Origin: Clostridia bacterium
GTDB lineage: Bacteria > Bacillota > Clostridia > Oscillospirales > RGIG577
Direction of reading: 5' to 3'
Assembly (NCBI GenBank): GCA_017405765.1
Contig: JAFQZS010000037.1
Coordinates: 1-33,875, forward strand
DNA length: 33,875 nt
The position numbers were made by a program, and so were the translations under genes. Positions 22,761 through 30,284 of the stretch are shown here, in pieces (position 1 is the first letter of the stretch; each line of letters begins with the position of its first letter). Below the pieces are notes generated by a model that saw only the letters and a list, made by a program, of their open reading frames with translations, was not told the origin of the DNA and did no database searches.

Positions 22761-23927
22761 ATGAAAGTTCTTGTTATGTCAAATACCGCAGGTCAGGGGC
22801 ATAACGCCACCGGAAAGGCGATATGCAATATGCTCGTCTCCATGGGCGCGACAGCAGAGATGATCGACTCATACGAATACATAAATACAGCGCTCGGAGA
22901 AGCCGTTAACCTTATATATCTCATGTCCACAGGTCTTACGCCGCATTTTTACGGCTCTGCGTACCGCATGGCCGAACTGCAGGAAAAACAGCCCGATTTT
23001 TCGCCCACTTACATAGTCAATAAAATACTGTCGGTACGTATATATGATTTTTTGGAAGATTACGACCCCGACGTTATAGTATGTACGCACGTGTTTTCCG
23101 CAATAATCGCAAATCTGTTAAAAAAAGAGGGCAAAACGAAAGCAACGATAATATCTATAATCACTGATTTCACGATCCATCCCTTCTGGCAGGAGGTGGA
23201 CTGCGGCGACTGGTTCGTCACTCCCAGCTTTCTCATCGATTACGCCGCCCGCGTAAGGGGAATGGACGCCGCGAAATTCATGCATACGGGAATACCGATA
23301 CATCCCAAATTTTCAAAAAAGACAGATAAGAAAGAGGCGCGCCGCATACTCGGTATGGACGAGAACAAGAATACCGTGCTTCTTATGAGCGGTTCGATGG
23401 GCTACGGCAATATAGGCAAGCATTTAAAAAAGATAGACCAGCTAGATATCGACCTTCAGATCATAGTCGTATGCGGCTCGAACAAACGCTCGTACCGTAA
23501 GATCAAACGTATGCAGCTCAATAAAGACGTTTATCTTCACGGATACGCGGATAACGTAGAGGTCATGATGGACGCCGCCGACTGTATAATAACAAAGCCG
23601 GGAGGACTTACCTCGTCGGAAGCTATGGCAAAGGAACTACCCATGATAATCGTAAATCCGATACCGGGGCAGGAGGACAGAAATACCGAGTTTTTCTTAA
23701 ACAACGGTCTTGCGCTCAAGGTATCCGATACCTTCGGCATAGACGAAGCGCTCTTCTACATTTTTGAAACTCCGAACAGAATAGAGCGTATGCGCGAAAA
23801 CATAAGGCTTATGGGGAAACCTAATGCTACTTACGATTTGTGCAAATTTATAATGGACTTGGAAGAACCGAAAACGGAAGCAAAAACAGAAACAGAAGAT
23901 ACTTCCGCTGAAAATACAGACGAATGA
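22761..23927 (+). CDS. MGDG synthase/UgtP-type diacylglycerol glycosyltransferase
   Basis: A 388-residue GT28-like glycosyltransferase. The N-terminal MGDG_synth domain begins VLVMSNTAGQGHNATGKAI, and CTHVFSAIIANLLKK and IITDFTIHPFWQEVDCGDWFV follow. The C-terminal UDP-sugar-binding domain carries LLMSGSMGYGNIG and KPGGLTSSEAMAKELPMI. Such enzymes add glucose or galactose from the UDP-sugar to diacylglycerol at the inner membrane face, making glycolipids that anchor lipoteichoic acid. The last 20 residues are an acidic E/T/K tail. GGAGG lies 8 nt ahead of the ATG. Sugar specificity and processivity cannot be read from sequence. It shares a terminator with the convergent MFS gene. Confidence 0.9.
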   Translation: MKVLVMSNTAGQGHNATGKAICNMLVSMGATAEMIDSYEYINTALGEAVNLIYLMSTGLTPHFYGSAYRMAELQEKQPDFSPTYIVNKILSVRIYDFLEDYDPDVIVCTHVFSAIIANLLKKEGKTKATIISIITDFTIHPFWQEVDCGDWFVTPSFLIDYAARVRGMDAAKFMHTGIPIHPKFSKKTDKKEARRILGMDENKNTVLLMSGSMGYGNIGKHLKKIDQLDIDLQIIVVCGSNKRSYRKIKRMQLNKDVYLHGYADNVEVMMDAADCIITKPGGLTSSEAMAKELPMIIVNPIPGQEDRNTEFFLNNGLALKVSDTFGIDEALFYIFETPNRIERMRENIRLMGKPNATYDLCKFIMDLEEPKTEAKTETEDTSAENTDE

Positions 23928-23930
23928 CAA

Positions 23931-23973
23931 TAAAAAAAAGACGGTCAGCTGAAGCTTTGGCTGACCGTCTTTC
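23931..23973. terminator. Shared bidirectional terminator of the glycosyltransferase and MFS genes
   Basis: A perfect 13-bp stem (AAAGACGGTCAGC / GCTGACCGTCTTT) with a 10-nt loop. The minus strand has a run of eight T after it; on the plus strand the tail is only TTTCGTATTT, so it is stronger for the MFS gene. Confidence 0.9.
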
Positions 23974-24007
23974 GTATTTAAGATATAAGCTTATCACATT
24001 ACTGTGC

Positions 24008-25312
24008 TTAAAGCGCTTCGCCGACTTCTCTCCAATACTTGCTTCTTGCCTTCTTGCCCGAAGCAAACGTAGCTATGCACATAATAAGCGATATTGCGAT
24101 AACAACGCTGTTGAATACGTAAGAGCCCATATAAGAGCCTACAGACTCAAGAAGTACCGCGTTGAGCGAATAAGTAAGACCCGTACCGATCGACATACCC
24201 ATATTAACTATCGGGTAGATAACGCCGTAATCTCTCATGCCGAATATATTTCTTATCATTACGGGACCGGACATAGTCATAAGCGAAAGGTTCATGCCGT
24301 AAATAACGGAGCATACTGCTATTATCATAAGAGAATGATTTGCGCTGTTATGATGTATCATGAGCATTACCATTGCGATTATGCCCATAACGGAGAATAA
24401 TACGTGCGTATTTCTCGGACCAAGCTTGCTGTCGTTCAAAAATCCGCCTATTACCTTGAATATTGCGGCCGATATCATAGCAGCCGTAGCGATAAACGAC
24501 GCCTGAACGAGAGTGTAACCGTACGTTACGCCGCAGTTTACCCAGTGCTGATTGAATCCGGAGGAGAAGCCCGTAAACATTATCGTAAGGAACGCAAGCC
24601 ACAGTGTGGACGACTTATACGCATATTTCTTAGGTATACCGGGGAACTCCTTTATATGTACCTGACCCTTTAAGTCCTTCATTTCCTCCGAATCCTCCAT
24701 ACCGTAGGGCTGAAGTCCTATCTCGGAAGGCTTCGTTCTCATAAAGATACCGCCGATCACGGGGAAGAGAAGCGCTATAACGGCTGCTGTCCTGTATCCC
24801 ATTCTCCAGCCGTAATTCGTTATTATGCCTGCAAACAGCGGATTGTATAATGCGCCGCCGATGCCGGTCATCATCATTGCGATACCCATAACAAGCGCCC
24901 TGTGCTTTATAAACCAGTTGTTGATAAGTATCGGAACAACGTTCAAAGCGGCAAACGCGCTTGTACCGCCGCACAGAGCAGCTACCAGATAGAAATGCCA
25001 AAGCTGCGTGCTTAACGAATACAAGAGCAACCCGCACGCCATAATAAATCCGGCAATAGTAGATACCTTCCTTACGCCCCATTTGGCGAAAGCCTTGCCG
25101 CCAAGAAAATAAAAAGCTACGGTACACCATGACGCTATGGTCATAAGCAGCGATACCGACGACTTAGCTACTCCGAGGTCCTCGGCTATCGGGCCCATAA
25201 ACATACCGTAGGTATTGCTGATAAGGCCGACTCCGCAAAGACCTGCAAGACATGCTATAATAAAAATTACCCAACAATATCTGTTCTTTTTTACAGGTTG
25301 TTCCTGTGCCAT
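24008..25312 (-). CDS. MFS transporter, oxalate:formate antiporter (OxlT)-like
   Basis: A 434-residue major facilitator with 12 predicted membrane segments in two halves of six, separated by a cytosolic loop near residues 190-230. NTYGMFMGPIAEDLGVAKSSVSLLMT and the GMRDYGVIYPIVNMG stretch are typical of OxlT-like/monocarboxylate carriers (MFS_1). Start 25312 is set by AGGAGG 6 nt upstream. It is a single-gene minus-strand unit, with a promoter overlapping a 12-bp palindrome and a strong terminator. The substrate is probably a small organic anion, but this is a family-level inference. Confidence 0.87.
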   Translation of the reverse strand: MAQEQPVKKNRYCWVIFIIACLAGLCGVGLISNTYGMFMGPIAEDLGVAKSSVSLLMTIASWCTVAFYFLGGKAFAKWGVRKVSTIAGFIMACGLLLYSLSTQLWHFYLVAALCGGTSAFAALNVVPILINNWFIKHRALVMGIAMMMTGIGGALYNPLFAGIITNYGWRMGYRTAAVIALLFPVIGGIFMRTKPSEIGLQPYGMEDSEEMKDLKGQVHIKEFPGIPKKYAYKSSTLWLAFLTIMFTGFSSGFNQHWVNCGVTYGYTLVQASFIATAAMISAAIFKVIGGFLNDSKLGPRNTHVLFSVMGIIAMVMLMIHHNSANHSLMIIAVCSVIYGMNLSLMTMSGPVMIRNIFGMRDYGVIYPIVNMGMSIGTGLTYSLNAVLLESVGSYMGSYVFNSVVIAISLIMCIATFASGKKARSKYWREVGEAL

Positions 25313-25336
25313 ATGATACCTCCTAGTTTTTTTTAG

Positions 25337-25366
25337 TATGGTACCATATTCTGTATTAAAAATCAA
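25337..25366 (-). promoter_or_regulatory. MFS promoter overlapping a 12-bp palindromic operator
   Basis: On the minus strand TTGATT (25366-25361) and TACCAT (25343-25338) are 17 bp apart. TATGGTACCATA (25337-25348) is a perfect palindrome covering the -10; its TGGT/ACCA core resembles GntR-family operators. Confidence 0.45.
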
Positions 25367-25480
25367 TAGTTTTTAAAAAATATACATATTTTTTTTCAAT
25401 TCAATGTTATTATTGTTTAATATGCATAATTCGTTCGTGACTGTTTCTCTCATATCAGATCCTCTTTTCTTGCCGCAAAC

Positions 25481-25508
25481 ACAAGAAGGCCAAGTTTTGC
25501 ATATTATA
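25481..25508 (+). promoter_or_regulatory. Sigma-K-like promoter of dpaA-dpaB
   Basis: AC (25481-25482), 17 bp, then CATATTATA (25500-25508) matches AC-N17-CATANNNTA exactly. The expected start is about 28 nt before the dpaA ATG. In Bacillus subtilis the homologous spoVF operon is sigma-K-dependent, which supports the call. Confidence 0.65.
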
Positions 25509-25541
25509 TCGTGTAATCCTGATGAACCGGAGGAAATAAAA

Positions 25542-26420
25542 ATGATACGAAATCATTCGGTTGCGGTCATAGGGGGCGATATGCGTCAATTCGCCATATA
25601 TGAACGCCTTCTTTTGCAGAATAACGACGTTGTATTATGCGCATTTGAAAAAAGCGGCTTTCTCGGACGTCATACTTCTCAGCCGATATGCAGAGATGCG
25701 CTTTACGGCGCAGATATAGTCATACTTCCGCTTCCTGCATTTATACAAGGCAAACTCAACGCGCCTTTTTCGGATGAAAACGTAACTTTTGATACCCTTT
25801 TTCGCATAATACCGAAAAGCGCAAAAGTATTCGGCGGAAAAATCGACAAAAGCTGTGTTGAAGCGGCCGAAAAATCAGGATTCGTCATAAACGATTACAT
25901 GAAACGCGAGGATTTTGCCGTTATGAACGCCGTACCTACGGCAGAAGGCGCGCTGGCCGTCTCAATAGAAAATACAGACGGCACGATCATGGGAAGCCGC
26001 GTTCTTATATGCGGCTACGGCAGAATAGGGAAGATACTTTCCCGGCGCTTTCATCTTTTGGGCGCAGACGTGACCGTAAGCGCAAGAAAACCAGAAGATC
26101 TTTCGTGGATCGCGGCATACTCCATGAAACCGATAAAAACAGATGAGCTTTTTTATACGGAGCTTGATTTTGATATTATAGTAAACACAGTGCCATATAT
26201 GATATTTAACAAAAAGCTTATTTCCCATGTAAAAAACGGCTGCGTTATGATAGATCTTGCCTCGCTGCCCGGCGGAATAGACCTTGACGCGGCAAACAGC
26301 ATGGGCATCAAGGCCGTGCGCGCGTTGTCACTGCCGGGCAAAACGGCGCCTGCCGCTGCCGGGCGCATAATACTCTCTACTATTGAAAATATGCTTTACG
26401 AAACGGAGATGAGCAAATGA
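25542..26420 (+). CDS. dpaA: Dipicolinate synthase subunit A
   Basis: DpaA (292 residues) works with DpaB to oxidise dihydrodipicolinate to dipicolinic acid, the calcium chelator of the spore core, in the mother cell. The N-terminal VAVIGGDMRQFAIYERLL and the central Rossmann motif VLICGYGRIGKILSRRF (about residues 155-171) are those of the DpaA/SpoVFA family, related to adenosylhomocysteinase-like NAD-binding folds. LASLPGGID and ALSLPGKTAPAAAG near the C-terminus are also typical. Start 25542 is fixed by GGAGG 8 nt upstream and lies after the sigma-K-like promoter; the longer open frame upstream is noncoding. The stop overlaps the dpaB start (ATGA). Confidence 0.95.
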   Translation: MIRNHSVAVIGGDMRQFAIYERLLLQNNDVVLCAFEKSGFLGRHTSQPICRDALYGADIVILPLPAFIQGKLNAPFSDENVTFDTLFRIIPKSAKVFGGKIDKSCVEAAEKSGFVINDYMKREDFAVMNAVPTAEGALAVSIENTDGTIMGSRVLICGYGRIGKILSRRFHLLGADVTVSARKPEDLSWIAAYSMKPIKTDELFYTELDFDIIVNTVPYMIFNKKLISHVKNGCVMIDLASLPGGIDLDAANSMGIKAVRALSLPGKTAPAAAGRIILSTIENMLYETEMSK

Positions 26421-27007
26421 AAGACAATATATGCCTTGAAGGACTTACTATAGGCTTTGCGATGTGCGGCTCTTACTGCACATTTCTTAAAGCCTTTGAA
26501 GGGCTTTTTGGACTGATATCAACGGGATGCTCCGTTGTTCCGATAATGTCAGAAAACGCTTATTCTACAGATACGCGCTTCGGAACGGCGCGCGAGCATA
26601 TAGAAAAGCTTGAAGCAGCGTGCAAGCAAAAGGTCATACACACGATCATCGAAGCGGAACCGATAGGCCCAAAAAAGCTGCTTGACGCGCTGATCATTGC
26701 CCCCTGCACAGGCAACACGCTTGCAAAGCTTGCCTCCGGTATTACCGATACTTCCGTAACGATGGCCGCAAAAGCGCAGCTAAGAAACAAGCGGCCGGTG
26801 ATCATTGCTCCGTCTACGAACGATGCGCTGTCGGCAAACCTTAAGAACATCGGTACGCTTATGAATACAAAAAACGTATTCTTTGTGCCGTTCGGACAGG
26901 ACGATCCCATATCTAAAGAATCTTCCTTGCTTTCCGATATGAAGCGGCTTCCAGAAGCCGCTTTATGCGCGCTTTCGGGCAAACAGCTTCAGCCCGTAAT
27001 AATATGA
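26417..27007 (+). CDS. dpaB: Dipicolinate synthase subunit B
   Basis: DpaB (196 residues) is the flavoprotein-like partner of DpaA. LTIGFAMCGSYCTF at the start, GCSVVPIMSENA near 37-48, IIEAEPIGPKKLLDALIIAPCTGNTLAKLASGITDTSV in the middle and RPVIIAPSTNDALS follow the family pattern (Flavoprotein/SpoVFB). The ATG lies inside the dpaA stop, giving translational coupling. Length is standard. A terminator hairpin follows 65 nt downstream. Together with DpaA this provides the spore-core dipicolinate step; the dapA/dapG/asd genes that sit with it in Bacillus are absent here. Confidence 0.95.
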   Translation: MKDNICLEGLTIGFAMCGSYCTFLKAFEGLFGLISTGCSVVPIMSENAYSTDTRFGTAREHIEKLEAACKQKVIHTIIEAEPIGPKKLLDALIIAPCTGNTLAKLASGITDTSVTMAAKAQLRNKRPVIIAPSTNDALSANLKNIGTLMNTKNVFFVPFGQDDPISKESSLLSDMKRLPEAALCALSGKQLQPVII

Positions 27008-27071
27008 AAGCGCAGGCTTCATGATAAGGGGCTTTATAAAAAACTGCTTCTTTTTAAAAAGCGCATAAAAG

Positions 27072-27118
27072 AAAGACGCTTTCACGGGAATGTATGGTCC
27101 TTTGGAAGCGTCTTTTCA
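27072..27118 (+). terminator. Terminator hairpin after dpaB
   Basis: AAAGACGCTT (27072-27081) pairs with AAGCGTCTTT (27106-27115) around a loop of about 24 nt, followed by T and CATC. The U tail is short, so it is moderate in strength. Confidence 0.65.
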
Positions 27119-27210
27119 TCTGCTTTAGGCGAAATTTTCGCGCCGTTTGCTATTATATCTATATTTTACCTCAGCACCCGCTTTTTTTATATAATTAGTG
27201 CTGTAATCCA

Positions 27211-27259
27211 ATGCAAAATGAATAAAGTTTATTGTGAAATTGCATATTTTTATTTTTTT
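27211..27259. other. AT-rich hairpin with T-rich tail in the dpaB-aminotransferase gap
   Basis: ATGCAA pairs with TTGCAT and, inside, AATAAA with TTTATT around one G; an ATTTTTATTTTTTT tail follows. It looks like a terminator although no gene ends nearby. Apart from this, the dpaB terminator and the aminotransferase promoter, the 350-bp gap 27008-27357 shows nothing else. Confidence 0.35.
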
Positions 27260-27271
27260 GCGCCTTTTTTC

Positions 27272-27300
27272 TTGATATTTTGCAAGAACTGTTATATAAT
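27272..27300 (+). promoter_or_regulatory. Sigma-A promoter of the aminotransferase gene
   Basis: TTGATA and a perfect TATAAT are 17 bp apart, 58 nt before the ATG. A small hairpin lies in the leader. Confidence 0.8.
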
Positions 27301-27311
27301 ATCTTGAAATC

Positions 27312-27329
27312 AGCGCTGGAAGCGCTTTT
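27312..27329 (+). other. Small leader hairpin before the aminotransferase
   Basis: AGCGCT-gga-AGCGCT followed by TTT lies between the promoter and the ribosome site. The stem is short (6 bp), with a brief T run; it could be a weak attenuator or an RNA-stabilising 5' hairpin. Confidence 0.4.
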
Positions 27330-27357
27330 GGGTAACTTTTGAGAGGTGACAAATTGA

Positions 27358-28563
27358 ATGAATAAAAAACCTTTATCCAGGAGAGCATCGAGAATACACC
27401 CTTCAGCAACTCTGAGAATCGATGCAAAGTTCAAGCGTATGCTCTCCGAGGGTATTGACGTGGTCGGATTTGCCGCAGGCGAGCCCGATTTTGACACTCC
27501 CGAATACATCAAAGCCGCTGCATGCAAGGCAATAGCGGAAGGCAAAACGAAATATACTCCCGCATCAGGCATATACGACCTTAAAGTAGCGGTCTGCAAT
27601 AAATTAAAGAAAGACAACAACCTGACGTACGAGCCCTCGCAGATAATCATATCGAGCGGCGCAAAGCAGGCGCTTTACAATTCGCTGAGCGTACTCTTAA
27701 ATCCCGGCGACGAGGTCATTCTCCCCGGTCCGTTCTGGGTAAGCTATTACGAATTGATACAAATGGCGGGCGGATATCCCGTAATACTTGAGGGAAAAGA
27801 AGAAGACGATTTTCAGATAACGAGAAAGCAGATAGAAGACGCTTTATCCGATAAAACAAAGGCCATTATAATAACAAACCCCAACAACCCTACCGGCATG
27901 ATGATATCTAACGAGTTTCTCAAGGTCATTGCGGATATATGCGTTAAAAACGGTATTTACGTTATTTCCGACGAAATATACGAAAAGCTCGTTTACGACG
28001 GCAAAGAACACGTAAGCATCGCCACGTTCAATGATGATATAAAGGATCTTACGATAGTTATAAACGGCGTATCAAAAACTTATGCCATGACGGGCTGGCG
28101 TATTGGATACAGCGCAAGCAATCACGAGATAGCGGCGCTTATAAGCAATTATCAGAGCCATTCGTCGTCAAACCCCAATACGATAGCTCAATATGCTGCT
28201 TTGGCGGCTCTGTCAAAGGACGACGGCTCCGCCGACCGCATGAAGGCAGAGTTTTTAAAGCGCAGAAACTATATGGTAGACCGCATAAACAACCTGCCGC
28301 ACGTTCACTGCCGCAAGCCTATGGGCGCGTTTTACGTAATGATGAACGTATCGGAGCTTTTCTCCATGAAATACGACGGCAAAGAGATAGAAAGCGCGTC
28401 GTCGCTCTGCGAGATACTGCTCGATCAATTCAAGCTTTCCCTCGTACCGTGCGAAAGCTTCGGCGCGGGCGACTATGTGAGATGGTCTTATGCAACCTCC
28501 ATGGAAAATATCGTAAAAGGTCTTGACAGACTTGAAGCATTTTTAAAAGAGATCGAAGAATAA
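27358..28563 (+). CDS. Class I/II PLP-dependent aminotransferase, aspartate aminotransferase-like
   Basis: A 401-residue fold-type I aminotransferase. The PLP lysine is Lys240 in NGVSKTYAMTGWRIGY, with Asp205 (ISDEIYEKL) and Asn177 (NPNNPTG motif) holding the cofactor, and Arg near 375 (VRWSYA) for the substrate carboxylate. GFAAGEPDFDTP near residue 37 and YTPASGIYDLKVAV near 66 place it in the prokaryotic AspAT-Ib group. It probably transfers amino groups between aspartate or a related amino acid and 2-oxoglutarate in the cytosol. GAGAGG lies about 12 nt before ATG 27358, a wide spacing. Substrate choice cannot be read from sequence. It is a single-gene unit with its own promoter. Confidence 0.92.
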   Translation: MNKKPLSRRASRIHPSATLRIDAKFKRMLSEGIDVVGFAAGEPDFDTPEYIKAAACKAIAEGKTKYTPASGIYDLKVAVCNKLKKDNNLTYEPSQIIISSGAKQALYNSLSVLLNPGDEVILPGPFWVSYYELIQMAGGYPVILEGKEEDDFQITRKQIEDALSDKTKAIIITNPNNPTGMMISNEFLKVIADICVKNGIYVISDEIYEKLVYDGKEHVSIATFNDDIKDLTIVINGVSKTYAMTGWRIGYSASNHEIAALISNYQSHSSSNPNTIAQYAALAALSKDDGSADRMKAEFLKRRNYMVDRINNLPHVHCRKPMGAFYVMMNVSELFSMKYDGKEIESASSLCEILLDQFKLSLVPCESFGAGDYVRWSYATSMENIVKGLDRLEAFLKEIEE

Positions 28564-28580
28564 ATAATGCGTCTGTAAAA

Positions 28581-28621
28581 AAGCGGCTGCATTTCGGTCA
28601 TGTACCGTTATTCGGCCGCTT
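28581..28621. terminator. Weak hairpin after the aminotransferase
   Basis: AAGCGGC (28581-28587) pairs with GCCGCTT (28615-28621) across a long loop. There is no U tract on the plus strand but there is an A run before it, so it would work better on the minus strand. Termination is uncertain. Confidence 0.35.
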
Positions 28622-28652
28622 CGCTTATGCGTTTAAACAACAGCATTTTCAT

Positions 28653-28681
28653 TTGACAACGACATCGGTTAGTATTAAACT
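28653..28681 (+). promoter_or_regulatory. Sigma-A promoter of purB
   Basis: A perfect TTGACA and a TAAACT -10 are 17 bp apart, about 68 nt before the purB start. Confidence 0.65.
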
Positions 28682-28703
28682 TTACTGTGTTAATAATAAA
28701 ACC

Positions 28704-28735
28704 GGCGCGCATTTTTTCGCGCCTGTATTTTGTTT
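28704..28735 (+). other. GC hairpin in the purB leader (possible attenuator)
   Basis: GGCGCG pairs with CGCGCC around CATTTTTT, followed by TGTATTTTGTTT. It lies between the promoter and the ribosome site, as an attenuator would. No guanine/adenine riboswitch core or PurR box was recognised. Confidence 0.4.
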
Positions 28736-28748
28736 ATAGAGGTGAAAA

Positions 28749-30179
28749 ATGAGTACGTCTTATAAAAGTCCTTTAAGCTCAAGATATGCAAGCGACGAAA
28801 TGCAGTATATCTTCTCTGAGGATAAGAAATTCAAAACGTGGCGCAGACTCTGGATCGCTTTGGCGCGCGCCGAAATGCAGCTCGGCCTGCCTATAACGCC
28901 GCAGCAGATAGCGGAGCTTGAAGCGCATAAGGACGAGTTAAATCTCGAGGACGCTAAAAAGCGCGAAAAAGAGGTCCGCCACGACGTTATGGCGCACGTG
29001 TACGCCTACGGCCTTCAGTGCCCTAATGCAAAGGGAATAATCCACCTCGGCGCGACTTCGTGCTACGTTGGCGACAATACCGACGTTATTTTAATGAAGG
29101 AAGGGCTTCTGCTCATACGAAAAAAGCTTGTCAACGTCATATGGCAGCTTTCCGAATTCGCAAGAAAATATGCAAAAACGCCGACTCTCGGCTTTACGCA
29201 TTTTCAGCCGGCGCAGCTTACTACGGTGGGGAAGAGGGCCTCGCTTTGGATATATGAGCTTACGCAGGACCTTGAAGACGTTGAGTATATTTTATCGCGT
29301 CTGAAGCTTTTGGGCTCAAAGGGCACCACGGGCACTCAGGCAAGCTTTATGGAGCTTTTCGAGGGCAATGAAGCCAAAGTCAAAGAGCTTGAAAAGCTTA
29401 TTGCAAACGAGATGGGCTTTTCGGAGTGCGTTCCCGTTTCGGGACAGACTTATTCGCGCAAATTCGATTCCCGCGTGCTGAACGTCCTTTCGGGAATAGC
29501 TCAGAGCGCGTATAAGTTTTCCAACGATCTTCGTCTGCTTTCTCACCTAAAGGAGATAGAGGAGCCCTTCGAGGCGCATCAGATAGGCTCGTCAGCCATG
29601 CCGTATAAGAGAAACCCCATGAGAAGCGAACGCATAGGCTCGCTTGCGCGATACGTCATAATAGACGCCTTAAATCCCGCGGTGACCTCGGCTACACAGT
29701 GGTTCGAAAGGACCTTGGACGATTCCGCAAACAAGCGCATATCCGTTGCCGAAGCCTTTTTGGCCGTTGACGCCATACTCAATATCTACATAGATATAAC
29801 GCGCGGCATGGTGGTATACGAGAAAATGATAAGACGCCGCATCATGTCGGAGCTTCCGTTTATGATAAGCGAAAACATAATGATGAACGCCGTTAAAAAG
29901 GGCGGCGACAGGCAGGAGCTTCACGAGAAGCTCAGAGTTCACTCTATCGCGGCAGGCAAGAACGTAAAGGAGAACGGCGGCGAAAACGACCTTATCGACC
30001 GCATCGTATCGGATCCGGCGTTCGGCCTTACGAAAGAGGAGATAGAAACGATGCTCGACCCGTCCGATTATACTGGACGCGCCGCAAATCAGACTCTTGA
30101 GTTTTTAGACGAAGTTATATCTCCGATCTTAGAAAAATACGGCGACCAGCTCGGTATGAAAGTTGAATTGAACGTATAA
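28749..30179 (+). CDS. purB: Adenylosuccinate lyase
   Basis: PurB (476 residues) cleaves fumarate from SAICAR and from adenylosuccinate, so it acts twice in purine synthesis. The fumarase/aspartase superfamily signature SSAMPYKRNPMRSE lies near residue 282 and includes the flexible loop with the catalytic Ser. HDVMAHVYAYG and LGATSCYVGDNTD (about residues 78-112) and GTTGTQASF (about 196-204) form the rest of the active site. The length is that of the longer, human-like PurB type found in Clostridia. AGAGGTG lies 5-6 nt ahead of the ATG. It is a single gene with its own promoter and a leader hairpin; other pur genes are not in the window. Confidence 0.96.
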   Translation: MSTSYKSPLSSRYASDEMQYIFSEDKKFKTWRRLWIALARAEMQLGLPITPQQIAELEAHKDELNLEDAKKREKEVRHDVMAHVYAYGLQCPNAKGIIHLGATSCYVGDNTDVILMKEGLLLIRKKLVNVIWQLSEFARKYAKTPTLGFTHFQPAQLTTVGKRASLWIYELTQDLEDVEYILSRLKLLGSKGTTGTQASFMELFEGNEAKVKELEKLIANEMGFSECVPVSGQTYSRKFDSRVLNVLSGIAQSAYKFSNDLRLLSHLKEIEEPFEAHQIGSSAMPYKRNPMRSERIGSLARYVIIDALNPAVTSATQWFERTLDDSANKRISVAEAFLAVDAILNIYIDITRGMVVYEKMIRRRIMSELPFMISENIMMNAVKKGGDRQELHEKLRVHSIAAGKNVKENGGENDLIDRIVSDPAFGLTKEEIETMLDPSDYTGRAANQTLEFLDEVISPILEKYGDQLGMKVELNV

Positions 30180-30223
30180 CATAACCAATATAATAAATAT
30201 TTCATCAAATTATCGTTGTTTTA

Positions 30224-30253
30224 TTGACTTTGAACCGCTTTTGGTTATATAAT
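30224..30253 (+). promoter_or_regulatory. Sigma-A promoter of secD-secF
   Basis: TTGACT (30224-30229) and TATAAT (30248-30253) are 18 bp apart, 31 nt ahead of the secD start. Confidence 0.8.
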
Positions 30254-30284
30254 TTAATTTGTTTGTAAAAAGGAGGCATAATGT

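Noticed and set aside
25404-25541. N-terminal extension of dpaA
   Set aside because: It contains the sigma-K-like promoter and lacks family similarity; the GGAGG site fixes the start at 25542.
28700-28748. Purine riboswitch upstream of purB
   Set aside because: No conserved three-way-junction core is visible; only a simple hairpin is present.
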